From contig JACADX010000286.1 in the NCBI GenBank assembly GCA_013389125.1, positions 1 through 8,535 of the forward strand: a stretch of 8,535 nt of DNA, in the 5' to 3' direction. The translations under genes were made by a program, and so were the position numbers. Source of the DNA: Parvularculaceae bacterium (GTDB lineage: Bacteria > Pseudomonadota > Alphaproteobacteria > Caulobacterales > Parvularculaceae). Each line of letters opens with the position of its first letter. The stretch's first letter is position 1. The notes under the pieces were generated by a model, which saw only the letters and a list, made by a program, of their open reading frames with translations, was not told where the DNA came from and did not search any database. Positions 1-6,002 of this stretch are shown one piece after another.

Positions 1-1696
1 GGAGAACGGCGTGAGGATGCTGATCGATCGCATCGGTCAACAGCCCGCCCTGATCGAAGCCGACATAACCCGGCGGCGCGCCGATAAGGCGCGAAACCGT
101 GTGACGCTCCATATACTCGGACATGTCAAAACGGATGAGTTCGACGCCAAGAATGAACGCAAGCTGCTTTGCGACTTCGGTCTTGCCGACGCCGGTCGGA
201 CCGGAAAAAAGATAGCTGCCGATCGGCTTGTTCGGCTCACGAAGGCCCGCGCGCGAAAGCTTGATCGCAGCGGCGAGCTGTTCGATGGCGCTGTCCTGGC
301 CGAACACGACGCGACGCAGATCCGCGCTCAAATTCTTCAGCCGCTCAGTGTCGCTTTTCGACACCGACTTCGGCGGAATGCGCGCCATCTTGGCGACGAT
401 CTCTTCAATGTCCTCGACGTCGATGACCTTCTTTCGCTTATCCACGGGAAAAAGCATTTGCCGCGCGCCGGCCTCGTCAATCACATCGATCGCCTTGTCA
501 GGGAGCTTCCTGTCCGTCATGTACTTTGAGGACAGGTCGGCGGCCGCCTTTATCGCGTCGGGCGTGTATTGAACGCGATGATGCTCTTCAAAATACGGCT
601 TGAGGCCCGCCAGAATCTTGATCGTATCCTCAAGAGTCGGCTCCGTGACGTCGATCTTCTGAAACCGCCTGGCGAGGGCGCGGTCCTTCTCGAAATGTTG
701 GCGATATTCCTTGTAGGTCGTCGAGCCCATGCACCGCAGCGCGCCCGACTGGAGAGCCGGCTTCAAGAGGTTGGAGGCGTCCATTGCGCCTCCGGACGTC
801 GCGCCTGCGCCGATGACCGTGTGAATTTCATCGATGAAGAGAATGGCGTCTTCATGGTCTTCAAGCTCTTTGAGGACCGACTTGATGCGCTCTTCAAAAT
901 CGCCGCGATAGCGCGTGCCGGCGAGCAAGGCGCCCATGTCGAGCGCGAAGATCGTCGCGTTTTCGAGCACTTCGGGCACTTCGCCGTCGACGATTTTTCG
1001 CGCCAATCCCTCGGCGATCGCGGTCTTGCCGACGCCCGGATCGCCGACGAGCAAGGGATTGTTCTTCCGGCGCCGGCAAAGGACCTGGATGGAGCGCTCA
1101 ATTTCCGCGCCGCGGCCGATCAAGGGGTCGATCTTTCCCTTCCTCGCCTTCGCGTTGAGATCAACGCAATAAGCGGCAAGCGCGCTCTCGTTCTTTCCGC
1201 CTTGCCCCTCCGCGTCGTCGTGAACGCCGCGCGGCGCGCGCGGCTGGTTTTCTCCGGGTCTTTTCGCCAGTCCATGCGCGATGTAGTTCACCGCGTCAAA
1301 GCGGGTCATGTCCTGCTGCTGCAGGAAATGCGCGGCGTGCGATTCGCGCTCCGCGAACAGGGCGACGAGCACGTTCGCGCCGGTCACCTCCTCCCGCCCC
1401 GACGATTGCACATGAATGACGGCGCGCTGAATGACGCGCTGAAAACTGGCGGTGGGCTTCGCCTTCTCCTCCCCGTCAGTCTTGAGGTTCGAAAGGTCGT
1501 TTTCGATGAACTCGTAGAGATTGCGCCGCAGGGCCTCGAGATCGACATTGCACGCCCGCATGACGGCCGCGGCGTCCTGATCCGTCGTTAGCGCGAGAAG
1601 CAGATGCTCAAGAGTTGCGAGTTCGTGGCCGCGCTCGGTCGCGATTCCGATCGCCCGGTGAAGCGACTCGTCAAGATTTCTGCTGAACGACGCCAA
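1..1696 (-). CDS. clpA: ATP-dependent Clp protease ATP-binding subunit ClpA, 3' end beyond the window
   Basis: ClpA is the AAA+ unfoldase that forms a hexamer, unfolds substrates delivered by ClpS or carrying degrons, and threads them into ClpP in the cytoplasm. Translating the minus strand gives 565 uninterrupted codons. These hold the Clp N domain (about 1-145, with TLEHLLLAL), D1 Walker A GDPGVGKT (218-225), D1 Walker B ILFIDE (Asp289-Glu290), and D2 Walker A GPTGVGKT (499-506). The frame leaves the window after APPGYVGFDQGG...HAVL, just before the D2 Walker B. About 200 C-terminal residues are therefore missing. The start is TTG at 1696-1694. It is one base after the clpS stop, has AAGGG six bases upstream, and no in-frame ATG or GTG lies within about 20 codons upstream. 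The family N-terminus (SFSRNLDESLHRA) begins exactly here. Gene order clpS-clpA indicates cotranscription. Identity is near certain; only the start codon is inferred. Confidence 0.96.
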   Translation of the reverse strand, partial: MASFSRNLDESLHRAIGIATERGHELATLEHLLLALTTDQDAAAVMRACNVDLEALRRNLYEFIENDLSNLKTDGEEKAKPTASFQRVIQRAVIHVQSSGREEVTGANVLVALFAERESHAAHFLQQQDMTRFDAVNYIAHGLAKRPGENQPRAPRGVHDDAEGQGGKNESALAAYCVDLNAKARKGKIDPLIGRGAEIERSIQVLCRRRKNNPLLVGDPGVGKTAIAEGLARKIVDGEVPEVLENATIFALDMGALLAGTRYRGDFEERIKSVLKELEDHEDAILFIDEIHTVIGAGATSGGAMDASNLLKPALQSGALRCMGSTTYKEYRQHFEKDRALARRFQKIDVTEPTLEDTIKILAGLKPYFEEHHRVQYTPDAIKAAADLSSKYMTDRKLPDKAIDVIDEAGARQMLFPVDKRKKVIDVEDIEEIVAKMARIPPKSVSKSDTERLKNLSADLRRVVFGQDSAIEQLAAAIKLSRAGLREPNKPIGSYLFSGPTGVGKTEVAKQLAFILGVELIRFDMSEYMERHTVSRLIGAPPGYVGFDQGGLLTDAIDQHPHAVL

Positions 1697-1697
1697 C

Positions 1698-2027
1698 CTA
1701 TTCCCTTTCCATCGTGCACTGAAGCGGATGCTGGTGGCGGCGGGAAATCTCCATCACCTGCGCGACCTTCGTCTCGGCGACTTCATACGTATAGACGCCG
1801 CAGACGCCGACGCCATTCTGGTGCACATGCAACATGATGAGACGGGCGTCTTCCGGGTCCTTGTTGAATACGACCTGAAGCAGCCAGACGACGAACTCCT
1901 GCGGCGTGTAGTCGTCGTTGAGCAGAAGGACCTTGTAGAGGGACGGCCGCTTCGTCTTCGGCGCGGTTTTTGAGACGACGCCGACGCCGAAACCCGGTCC
2001 CTGATTGTTATCGTCCTCTCTCGACAT
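1698..2027 (-). CDS. clpS: ATP-dependent Clp protease adaptor ClpS (N-recognin)
   Basis: ClpS binds proteins with destabilising N-terminal residues (Phe, Leu, Trp, Tyr in E. coli) and hands them to the ClpA N domain. The 109-residue product has a Gly/Asn-rich flexible N-terminal tail (about 1-25). The folded ClpS core contains YKVLLLNDDYTP, MLHVHQNGVGVCGVYTYEVAETK and HPLQCTMERE. With a +3 offset from E. coli numbering, the binding-pocket residues Asn37, Asp38, Asp39, Thr41, Val46, Met65, Val68, His69 and Leu102 are all present. The residue equivalent to the gatekeeper Met40 is Gln43 (codon CAG), a polar change covered in the findings. ATG at 2027 has AAGGA about 10 bases upstream. The stop codon lies one base from the clpA start. 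Length and ends fit the family; the paralogue type (ClpS1 or ClpS2) is not certain. Confidence 0.96.
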   Translation of the reverse strand: MSREDDNNQGPGFGVGVVSKTAPKTKRPSLYKVLLLNDDYTPQEFVVWLLQVVFNKDPEDARLIMLHVHQNGVGVCGVYTYEVAETKVAQVMEISRRHQHPLQCTMERE

Positions 2028-2077
2028 TCAAGCCCAGTCCTTAACCGCCTTTGCGGAGCGAATCCGCCGCACCCCCG

Positions 2078-2105
2078 ATTAAGTATGTATTGGAATTCGG
2101 TTGAA
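2078..2105 (-). promoter_or_regulatory. Possible promoter for clpS-clpA
   Basis: Upstream of clpS, and downstream of the phasin terminator, the minus strand has an AT-rich stretch. A weak -35 (TTCAAC, 2100-2105) and a -10-like CTTAAT (2078-2083) are separated by 16 bp. Because the terminator at 2151-2180 should isolate clpS from the phasin transcript, a promoter is expected in 2028-2150. Both hexamers are poor matches to the sigma-70 consensus, so the exact assignment is tentative. Confidence 0.25.
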
Positions 2106-2150
2106 AAGAAGGAAATTGAATCGCCCAAGCGGCGGCGCCGGGAATTGAAC

Positions 2151-2180
2151 GAAAAACGCCCGGGCTTTCCGCCCGGGCGT
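2151..2180 (-). terminator. Rho-independent terminator of the phasin gene
   Basis: A perfect 10-bp inverted repeat (ACGCCCGGGC at 2156-2165 and GCCCGGGCGT at 2171-2180) encloses a 5-base loop. On the minus strand it is followed by a T run (2152-2156 read as TTTTT). It lies about 37 bp past the phasin stop. The orientation of the T run assigns it to minus-strand transcription, and it separates the phasin gene from clpS. Confidence 0.9.
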
Positions 2181-2216
2181 CAGGAATGCAGTGCCGCAGT
2201 CTCGCGGCGGCGCCGC

Positions 2217-2669
2217 TTAGGCGCGGTAGGACTGAACGAGTTCGACAAACTCGCCATAGCGCTTCGAAAGCGGGTCGGTCGCTTCCTTGGCGACGCCGGT
2301 CCAGTGGTCGGCGAGTTTTGACACCTGCCCGACGTTCTTTTCGAAACTGGTCCGGAAAAACTCATTTTGAAGCTCAATCGCTTCCTGGACGCTCTTGGTG
2401 GCCGCCGCCGCCTTCGCCGTCGCAACGCCTTCCTCGAACTGCTCCTTTACGAAGCTGACCTGGCTCGACGCGGCCTTCTCAAAGCCCTTGGCAAGCACGC
2501 CAGCCGAGGCCATCAGCGCTTCGACAGAACCGCGCTGGAAGTCCGCCCAGGAACTCATGCCTTTGGCGAATTTCTCATAACCTTCCTTATAGGCGTCCGG
2601 GCTGAAGGACGTCAGCGTCTCAAAAGCTTCCGTCGCAGCGCCCTCAATCGTCGTCTTCTTTGCGGCCAT
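2217..2669 (-). CDS. Phasin family protein (PHA granule-associated)
   Basis: Phasins are small amphipathic helical proteins that coat polyhydroxyalkanoate granules, limit granule coalescence, and accumulate with the polymer. This 150-residue protein has the usual length. It has no cysteine, a Lys-rich N-terminus (MAAKK), and a mostly helical, Ala/Glu/Lys-rich sequence. Typical segments are MSSWADFQRGSVEALMASAGVLAKGFE (about 38-64) and VQEAIELQNEFFRTSFEKNV (about 94-113), the latter like the phasin-2 family core. A short C-terminal segment reads DPLSKRYGEFVELVQS. ATG at 2669 follows AGGGAG with good spacing. The gene is monocistronic, with its own promoter (2732-2760) and terminator (2151-2180). 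No PHA synthase or depolymerase gene lies nearby. The family call rests on sequence pattern, and a non-PHA role is possible for members of this family. Confidence 0.88.
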   Translation of the reverse strand: MAAKKTTIEGAATEAFETLTSFSPDAYKEGYEKFAKGMSSWADFQRGSVEALMASAGVLAKGFEKAASSQVSFVKEQFEEGVATAKAAAATKSVQEAIELQNEFFRTSFEKNVGQVSKLADHWTGVAKEATDPLSKRYGEFVELVQSYRA

Positions 2670-2720
2670 AGGTGTCTCCCTTGCATATGTTGAAGAACGG
2701 GGGGATTCCCACGCCGTTCA

Positions 2721-2736
2721 TTGTGCAGCGCAACAT
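2721..2736 (-). promoter_or_regulatory. TGC-rich box 1, candidate operator at -10/+1 of the phasin promoter
   Basis: Plus-strand TTGTGCAGCGCAACAT differs by one base from the box at 2769-2784. On the transcribed strand it reads ATGTTGCGCTGCACAA and covers most of the -10 hexamer and the likely start site. PhaR, the known repressor of phasin genes in alphaproteobacteria such as Paracoccus and Rhodobacter, binds TGC-rich sites. Assignment to PhaR is inferred from this and from the gene context. Confidence 0.55.
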
Positions 2737-2760
2737 AAGGTCGAAAACGCAAGGCGTCAA
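2732..2760 (-). promoter_or_regulatory. Sigma-70-type promoter of the phasin gene
   Basis: On the minus strand, TTGACG (2755-2760) is followed after exactly 17 bp by TATGTT (2732-2737), a good housekeeping -35/-10 pair. It sits about 63-91 bp upstream of the phasin ATG, which leaves a 5' UTR of roughly 55 bases containing the ribosome binding site. The -10 overlaps one of two near-identical TGC-rich boxes, and the other box starts 8 bp upstream of the -35. This is a layout expected for repression. Confidence 0.7.
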
Positions 2761-2768
2761 GGGGAAAA

Positions 2769-2784
2769 TTGTGCAGTGCAACAT
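2769..2784 (-). promoter_or_regulatory. TGC-rich box 2, candidate operator upstream of the phasin -35
   Basis: TTGTGCAGTGCAACAT is the second copy of the 16-bp box, 15 of 16 bases identical, with a start-to-start distance of 48 bp. Its core TGCAGTGCA is an odd-centred palindrome. It lies just upstream of the -35 hexamer, so the pair of boxes brackets the promoter. It is also on the side of the divergent carboxypeptidase gene, but 228 bp from that start codon. Confidence 0.55.
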
Positions 2785-3012
2785 GGCATTTCCCAGCCTC
2801 CGACCGCAAATGACCGCATTTTAATGTTAACTCCTTGTTTACCTGTACACGCGACGATTTGGTCTCCGCCGCATGCAACTTTTTGGGGGCGGCATGCGCC
2901 TTGCTGCTATCCAGGCAGGCAGGCGTTGTTGACACAGATGGGTTGGAAGATTCTCGGCGGCGGCTTCAGGAATTTAGTTGCAGACCGCCTGTAATTTGGT
3001 GAGGCTGATCAA
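2785..3012 (+). other. Divergent spacer upstream of the carboxypeptidase gene
   Basis: No convincing gene was seen here. The stretch is less GC-rich than the flanking genes near 2815-2845. It holds a CtrA-like sequence, TTAA-N7-TTTAC (2827-2842, one mismatch to TTAA-N7-TTAAC), a possible -35 TTGACA (2929-2934) without a good -10, and a GATTC (GANTC) site at 2949-2953. The GGTGAGG ribosome binding site (2998-3004) ends 8 bases before the ATG at 3013. A promoter for the carboxypeptidase must lie in or before this spacer, but I cannot place it firmly. The short reading frame ending at 2994 has no ribosome binding site or recognisable sequence. Confidence 0.4.
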
Positions 3013-4413
3013 ATGGCGGCTCGGTTGCGTTGCGTTGCAGCAATATTGACAGTCCTGGTTGCGTCGATCGCTGCGACGCCAGACGCGCTTGCGGCGAGGA
3101 AAAAAACGCGATCTGCGGCCGTCCCAAAATACGCCGCCCTTATCGTACACGCCGATTCCGGGAGTGTTCTCTTCGAGCGCTACCCAGACGCGAAACGCTA
3201 CCCGGCGTCACTGACCAAGATGATGACGCTCGATCTCCTCTTTGACGAGCTGGAGGCCGGGCGCCTCACGCTCGAAAGCGAGCTTTCGGTTTCCGCTCAA
3301 GCAGCAGGTCAGCCGCCGTCGAAACTCGGCCTTGCGGCCGGCGCGAAGATCGACGTCGAGTCGGCGATCAAAGCGCTGATCGTCAAGTCTGCGAATGACG
3401 TTGCAGTGGTGGTCGCTGAGAACATTTCAGGTTCGGAATGGAAATTCGCGCAGGCGATGACAACGAAAGCCCGCGCGCTCGGCATGATGAACACGACGTT
3501 CAAGAATGCGTCGGGCCTGCCGAATTCGAAACAGATGACGACGGCGCGCGACCTTGCGACGCTTTCCCGACATCTCGTCAATGAGCATGCGGAGTATTTT
3601 CATTATTTCAACACGCAGGAATTCGCCTGGAACGGGCGCACTTACCGGACCCACAATTCGCTGGTCCGGACATTCGAGGGCGCTGACGGGCTGAAGACGG
3701 GATACACGCAGCGCTCGGGCTTCAACCTCGCATCGACAGCGGAGCGCAATGGCGTCCGGCTCGTCGGCGTCGTCCTCGGCGGTCGCTCGGTGCGCACCCG
3801 CGACGCGCACATGAAAGAACTTTTGACGACGGCGTTTGCGGATCTCGCTTCGAAGCCGACGCTGATCGCGGCGCTTTACCGTGAAACGCCGACGCCGCGC
3901 CTCAAACCGACTCTCGTCGCGGCGCTTGAGCGGGAAAACGCCGTGCCGACCGTCGCCGGCAGCGAAGAGCTTCGCCGCGAACTGACAATTGCTGCGGCCT
4001 CGTTCGGTCCGGTTGGACCGCGAGCAAGCGTTTCGAGCGATCAGCTCGGCGCCTTGATCGCCGCGGCGGACAGCGACGACTTTAACGAATATGAGCGCGT
4101 CCGCCTTTCAGCGCTCGCGCCCGGCGACGATTTCCACGGCGAGGGCGATTTCGACGATCTCAGCCATTGGAGCGTGCAGATCGGCGCCTATACGACAAAG
4201 GATATGGCGCAGCAGGAGCTTGAAGCGACGGCGATCGCCGCCGGACTTGCGGATCGCTCGCGCAGCGTCGCGCCGATGCCGAAAGGCGACGGTTCGATCC
4301 TTTACCGCGCGCGATTCACGAACCTGACGGAGGCCGACGCCGCCGCCGCCTGCGACAAGATCCGGGCTGCGCAACTTAACTGCTTTGCGCTGCAGGAAGC
4401 CGCCGCTCAGTAA
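3013..4413 (+). CDS. D-alanyl-D-alanine carboxypeptidase (peptidase S11) with C-terminal SPOR domain
   Basis: This is a low-molecular-weight penicillin-binding protein that removes the terminal D-Ala of peptidoglycan stem peptides in the periplasm. The 466-residue product has a signal peptide (positive MAARLRC, hydrophobic core about 8-20, AxA-type site ALA around 25-27). The S11 domain (about 37-265) carries all three active-site motifs: SxxK as Ser66-Leu-Thr-Lys69, SxN as Ser126-Ala-Asn128, and KTG at 228-230. Residues 281-314 hold a tandem 17-residue duplication. After an Ala-rich linker, a SPOR domain spans about 384-461 (WSVQIGAYTTKDMAQ ... CFAL). SPOR domains bind glycan strands stripped of stem peptides at division sites, so septal localisation is likely. 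The ATG has GGTGAGG 8 bases upstream. The gene is divergent from the phasin gene and lies 21 bp before the exosortase gene with no terminator between. The catalytic assignment is firm; the division role is inferred. Confidence 0.95.
   Translation: MAARLRCVAAILTVLVASIAATPDALAARKKTRSAAVPKYAALIVHADSGSVLFERYPDAKRYPASLTKMMTLDLLFDELEAGRLTLESELSVSAQAAGQPPSKLGLAAGAKIDVESAIKALIVKSANDVAVVVAENISGSEWKFAQAMTTKARALGMMNTTFKNASGLPNSKQMTTARDLATLSRHLVNEHAEYFHYFNTQEFAWNGRTYRTHNSLVRTFEGADGLKTGYTQRSGFNLASTAERNGVRLVGVVLGGRSVRTRDAHMKELLTTAFADLASKPTLIAALYRETPTPRLKPTLVAALERENAVPTVAGSEELRRELTIAAASFGPVGPRASVSSDQLGALIAAADSDDFNEYERVRLSALAPGDDFHGEGDFDDLSHWSVQIGAYTTKDMAQQELEATAIAAGLADRSRSVAPMPKGDGSILYRARFTNLTEADAAAACDKIRAAQLNCFALQEAAAQ
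3853..3954 (+). repeat. Tandem 51-bp duplication inside the carboxypeptidase gene
   Basis: Two adjacent 51-base units (3853-3903 and 3904-3954) encode KPTLIAALYRETPTPRL and KPTLVAALERENAVPTV. Ten of 17 residues match, and by hand count about 35 of 51 bases. The units fall just after the catalytic domain, in the linker leading to the SPOR domain. Confidence 0.7.
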
Positions 4414-4419
4414 GCCTCC

Positions 4420-4426
4420 GGAGGGG
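4420..4426 (+). promoter_or_regulatory. Shine-Dalgarno site deciding the exosortase TTG start
   Basis: GGAGGGG lies 8 bases before TTG at 4435, in the 21-bp gap after the carboxypeptidase stop. It is part of the perfect palindrome CCTCCGGAGG (4415-4424). A second purine-rich block (GGGAGGAG, 4474-4481) precedes another in-frame TTG at 4486, so a start 17 codons later is possible. Confidence 0.6.
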
Positions 4427-4434
4427 ACCGGGCC

Positions 4435-5991
4435 TTGCAGGGCGCGGGGCAAGCGCGTTCCTTTGGTCTGAGCGGGAGGAGCCCTTTGGTAGTCGCGGTT
4501 TCCAGCGGCGCGGATACGCGATTTGGCGGCGATGAACGCCGGGCGGCCTGGTCGAATTCGATCAGAAGTTTCGCGATTCTCGCCCTCGGATTGATCGCCC
4601 TATTCGCCGGAACCGCGGCATCCATGGCGTCGATCTGGCTGACGTCCTCGGTTTACCATCACGGTCTCTTCGTCGCCCCATTAGCGCTCTGGCTGATTTT
4701 GCAGGCGCGGGATTGGCGCGATCTTTCGCCGCAACAGGACATCGCCGGCGTGTTGCCGGTCGCGGCGGCAGGTTTCCTCTGGCTGTTCGGCAGAGCGGCG
4801 AATATCGACGCGATCGGCCATGCAGCGCTCGTCGCCGCTTTGGTCGGCGCGGTGATCGTCGCATTCGGGCGGGAGATTGCGGCACGGTGGGCGCTCCCGC
4901 TCTGCATCCTGTTCTTTATGGCGCCCTTCGGCGAGGAACTGACCCCGATCCTTCAATATTGGACGTCTGTCGTCGCCGCGACGGCGCTTTCGGCGACCGG
5001 GGTCGAGACGGCGCGCGACGGTTTCATGCTGACGACCGCCGCCGGTCGGTTTGAAGTCGCCCCCTCCTGCTCCGGACTGCGTTTCCTCCTTGCGTCCGCG
5101 CTGATCGCCTCCGCCGTGTCGTATCTGGGGTTCCGGCGGTGGCGCAAAAGCTTGGCGTTCATCGCCGCAGCGCTAGGCGCCGCATTGGTCGCGAACTGGC
5201 TTCGCGCATATCTCATCGTCTTCGCGGCGACGGCGACTGAACGGCGCCTCGGCGTCGGGCCGGAGCATGTCGCGCTTGGCTGGATCCTTTATGGCGGGCT
5301 TATCGTCGGCCTCGTGATGATCGCCCGGACGTCAGCCGACCACCCATCGCCTGTCGCTGCGAGACCCGCCAGGCAATTTCGGCGAGAGAGCAAGTTCGCA
5401 ATGCCCGCTGCGTTCCTCTGCGCGATTGCCGCAATTGTGTGGGACGTCGCCGTCATTTCAAGGACAGCGGAAAGCGCCTCCTCCGCGACGCTCCCGACAA
5501 TTGAGGCCGCCGGATTTACCGCGACGACCGATGCGCCCGTTTGGCGGCCATTTGCGCCGAACGCCGATCGGCTCAAGATTGCGGGATATCGATCGGAAAA
5601 CGCGCGCGTGACGGTTTCGATGGCCTTTTTCACCCACGACCGGCCCGGGGCTGAGATCGCGTCTTACGACGTGCGCGCGGCTGACGGAGAGAATTGGCGG
5701 CGGATCGCGATCGCTCCGGGCCGACCGCGCGTTGAGACACTCGAAGATGTCCGTGGCCGGAAGATCGACGTTGCAACTCTTTATTGGCTTGGCGACCGCG
5801 TCTATTCGAGCCCGGCGGCGGTGAAATTCGACATCGCCGTCAATCGCTTTTTCGGGCGCGCCGCAAGCGGCGGCGCGCTTTTTGTCGGGGCGCTGCACGC
5901 CGAGAACGTCGCGCCGCGCGCGGCGGTGAGATCATTCCTTGCAGGCGCAGACGAGCCCTGGCGGCGACCTCGTCCGCCAAGCGCTGAATAA
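4435..5991 (+). CDS. xrtA: Exosortase A-type (XrtA) membrane transpeptidase fused to an EpsI domain
   Basis: Exosortases are polytopic inner-membrane cysteine enzymes thought to cleave C-terminal PEP-CTERM sorting signals. The XrtA type is found with exopolysaccharide loci. The 518-residue product has about ten hydrophobic segments between residues 44 and 340. Conserved marks are YHHGLFVAPLALWLI (74-88), the catalytic Cys212 in APSCSGLRF, Arg257 in NWLRAYLIVF, and His278 in VGPEHVALGWILYG. Residues about 350-510 form a soluble EpsI-like domain (VWRPFAP ... RVTVSMAFF ... YWLGDRVYSSPAAVKFDIAVNRFFGR). EpsI is often a separate gene after the exosortase; here the two are one protein. The start is most likely TTG at 4435; TTG at 4486 is the alternative, and no in-frame Met occurs before residue 64, which is already in the membrane region. 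The gene follows the carboxypeptidase by 21 bp and precedes the amidotransferase by 11 bp, which suggests one transcript. The exosortase call is strong; the subtype A call rests on the EpsI fusion and the next gene. Confidence 0.9.
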   Translation: MQGAGQARSFGLSGRSPLVVAVSSGADTRFGGDERRAAWSNSIRSFAILALGLIALFAGTAASMASIWLTSSVYHHGLFVAPLALWLILQARDWRDLSPQQDIAGVLPVAAAGFLWLFGRAANIDAIGHAALVAALVGAVIVAFGREIAARWALPLCILFFMAPFGEELTPILQYWTSVVAATALSATGVETARDGFMLTTAAGRFEVAPSCSGLRFLLASALIASAVSYLGFRRWRKSLAFIAAALGAALVANWLRAYLIVFAATATERRLGVGPEHVALGWILYGGLIVGLVMIARTSADHPSPVAARPARQFRRESKFAMPAAFLCAIAAIVWDVAVISRTAESASSATLPTIEAAGFTATTDAPVWRPFAPNADRLKIAGYRSENARVTVSMAFFTHDRPGAEIASYDVRAADGENWRRIAIAPGRPRVETLEDVRGRKIDVATLYWLGDRVYSSPAAVKFDIAVNRFFGRAASGGALFVGALHAENVAPRAAVRSFLAGADEPWRRPRPPSAE

Positions 5992-6002
5992 TCGGCGAGA
6001 CA

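Noticed and set aside
569..1591. 340-codon plus-strand open frame
   Set aside because: It is antisense to clpA, whose minus-strand frame gives an uninterrupted family match; the long opposite frame is a product of high GC at third positions.
2867..2896. Two GCATGC words about 19 bp apart
   Set aside because: Each is a self-palindrome and the flanks do not extend the pairing, so no stable hairpin or convincing operator results.
2776..2994. 72-codon plus-strand open frame in the phasin-carboxypeptidase spacer
   Set aside because: It has no ribosome site or recognisable sequence and begins inside the candidate operator; a leader peptide is not supported.
4415..4424. CCTCCGGAGG as a terminator or ribosome-site hairpin
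   Set aside because: The palindrome has no loop and no T run follows, so it cannot fold as an intrinsic terminator.
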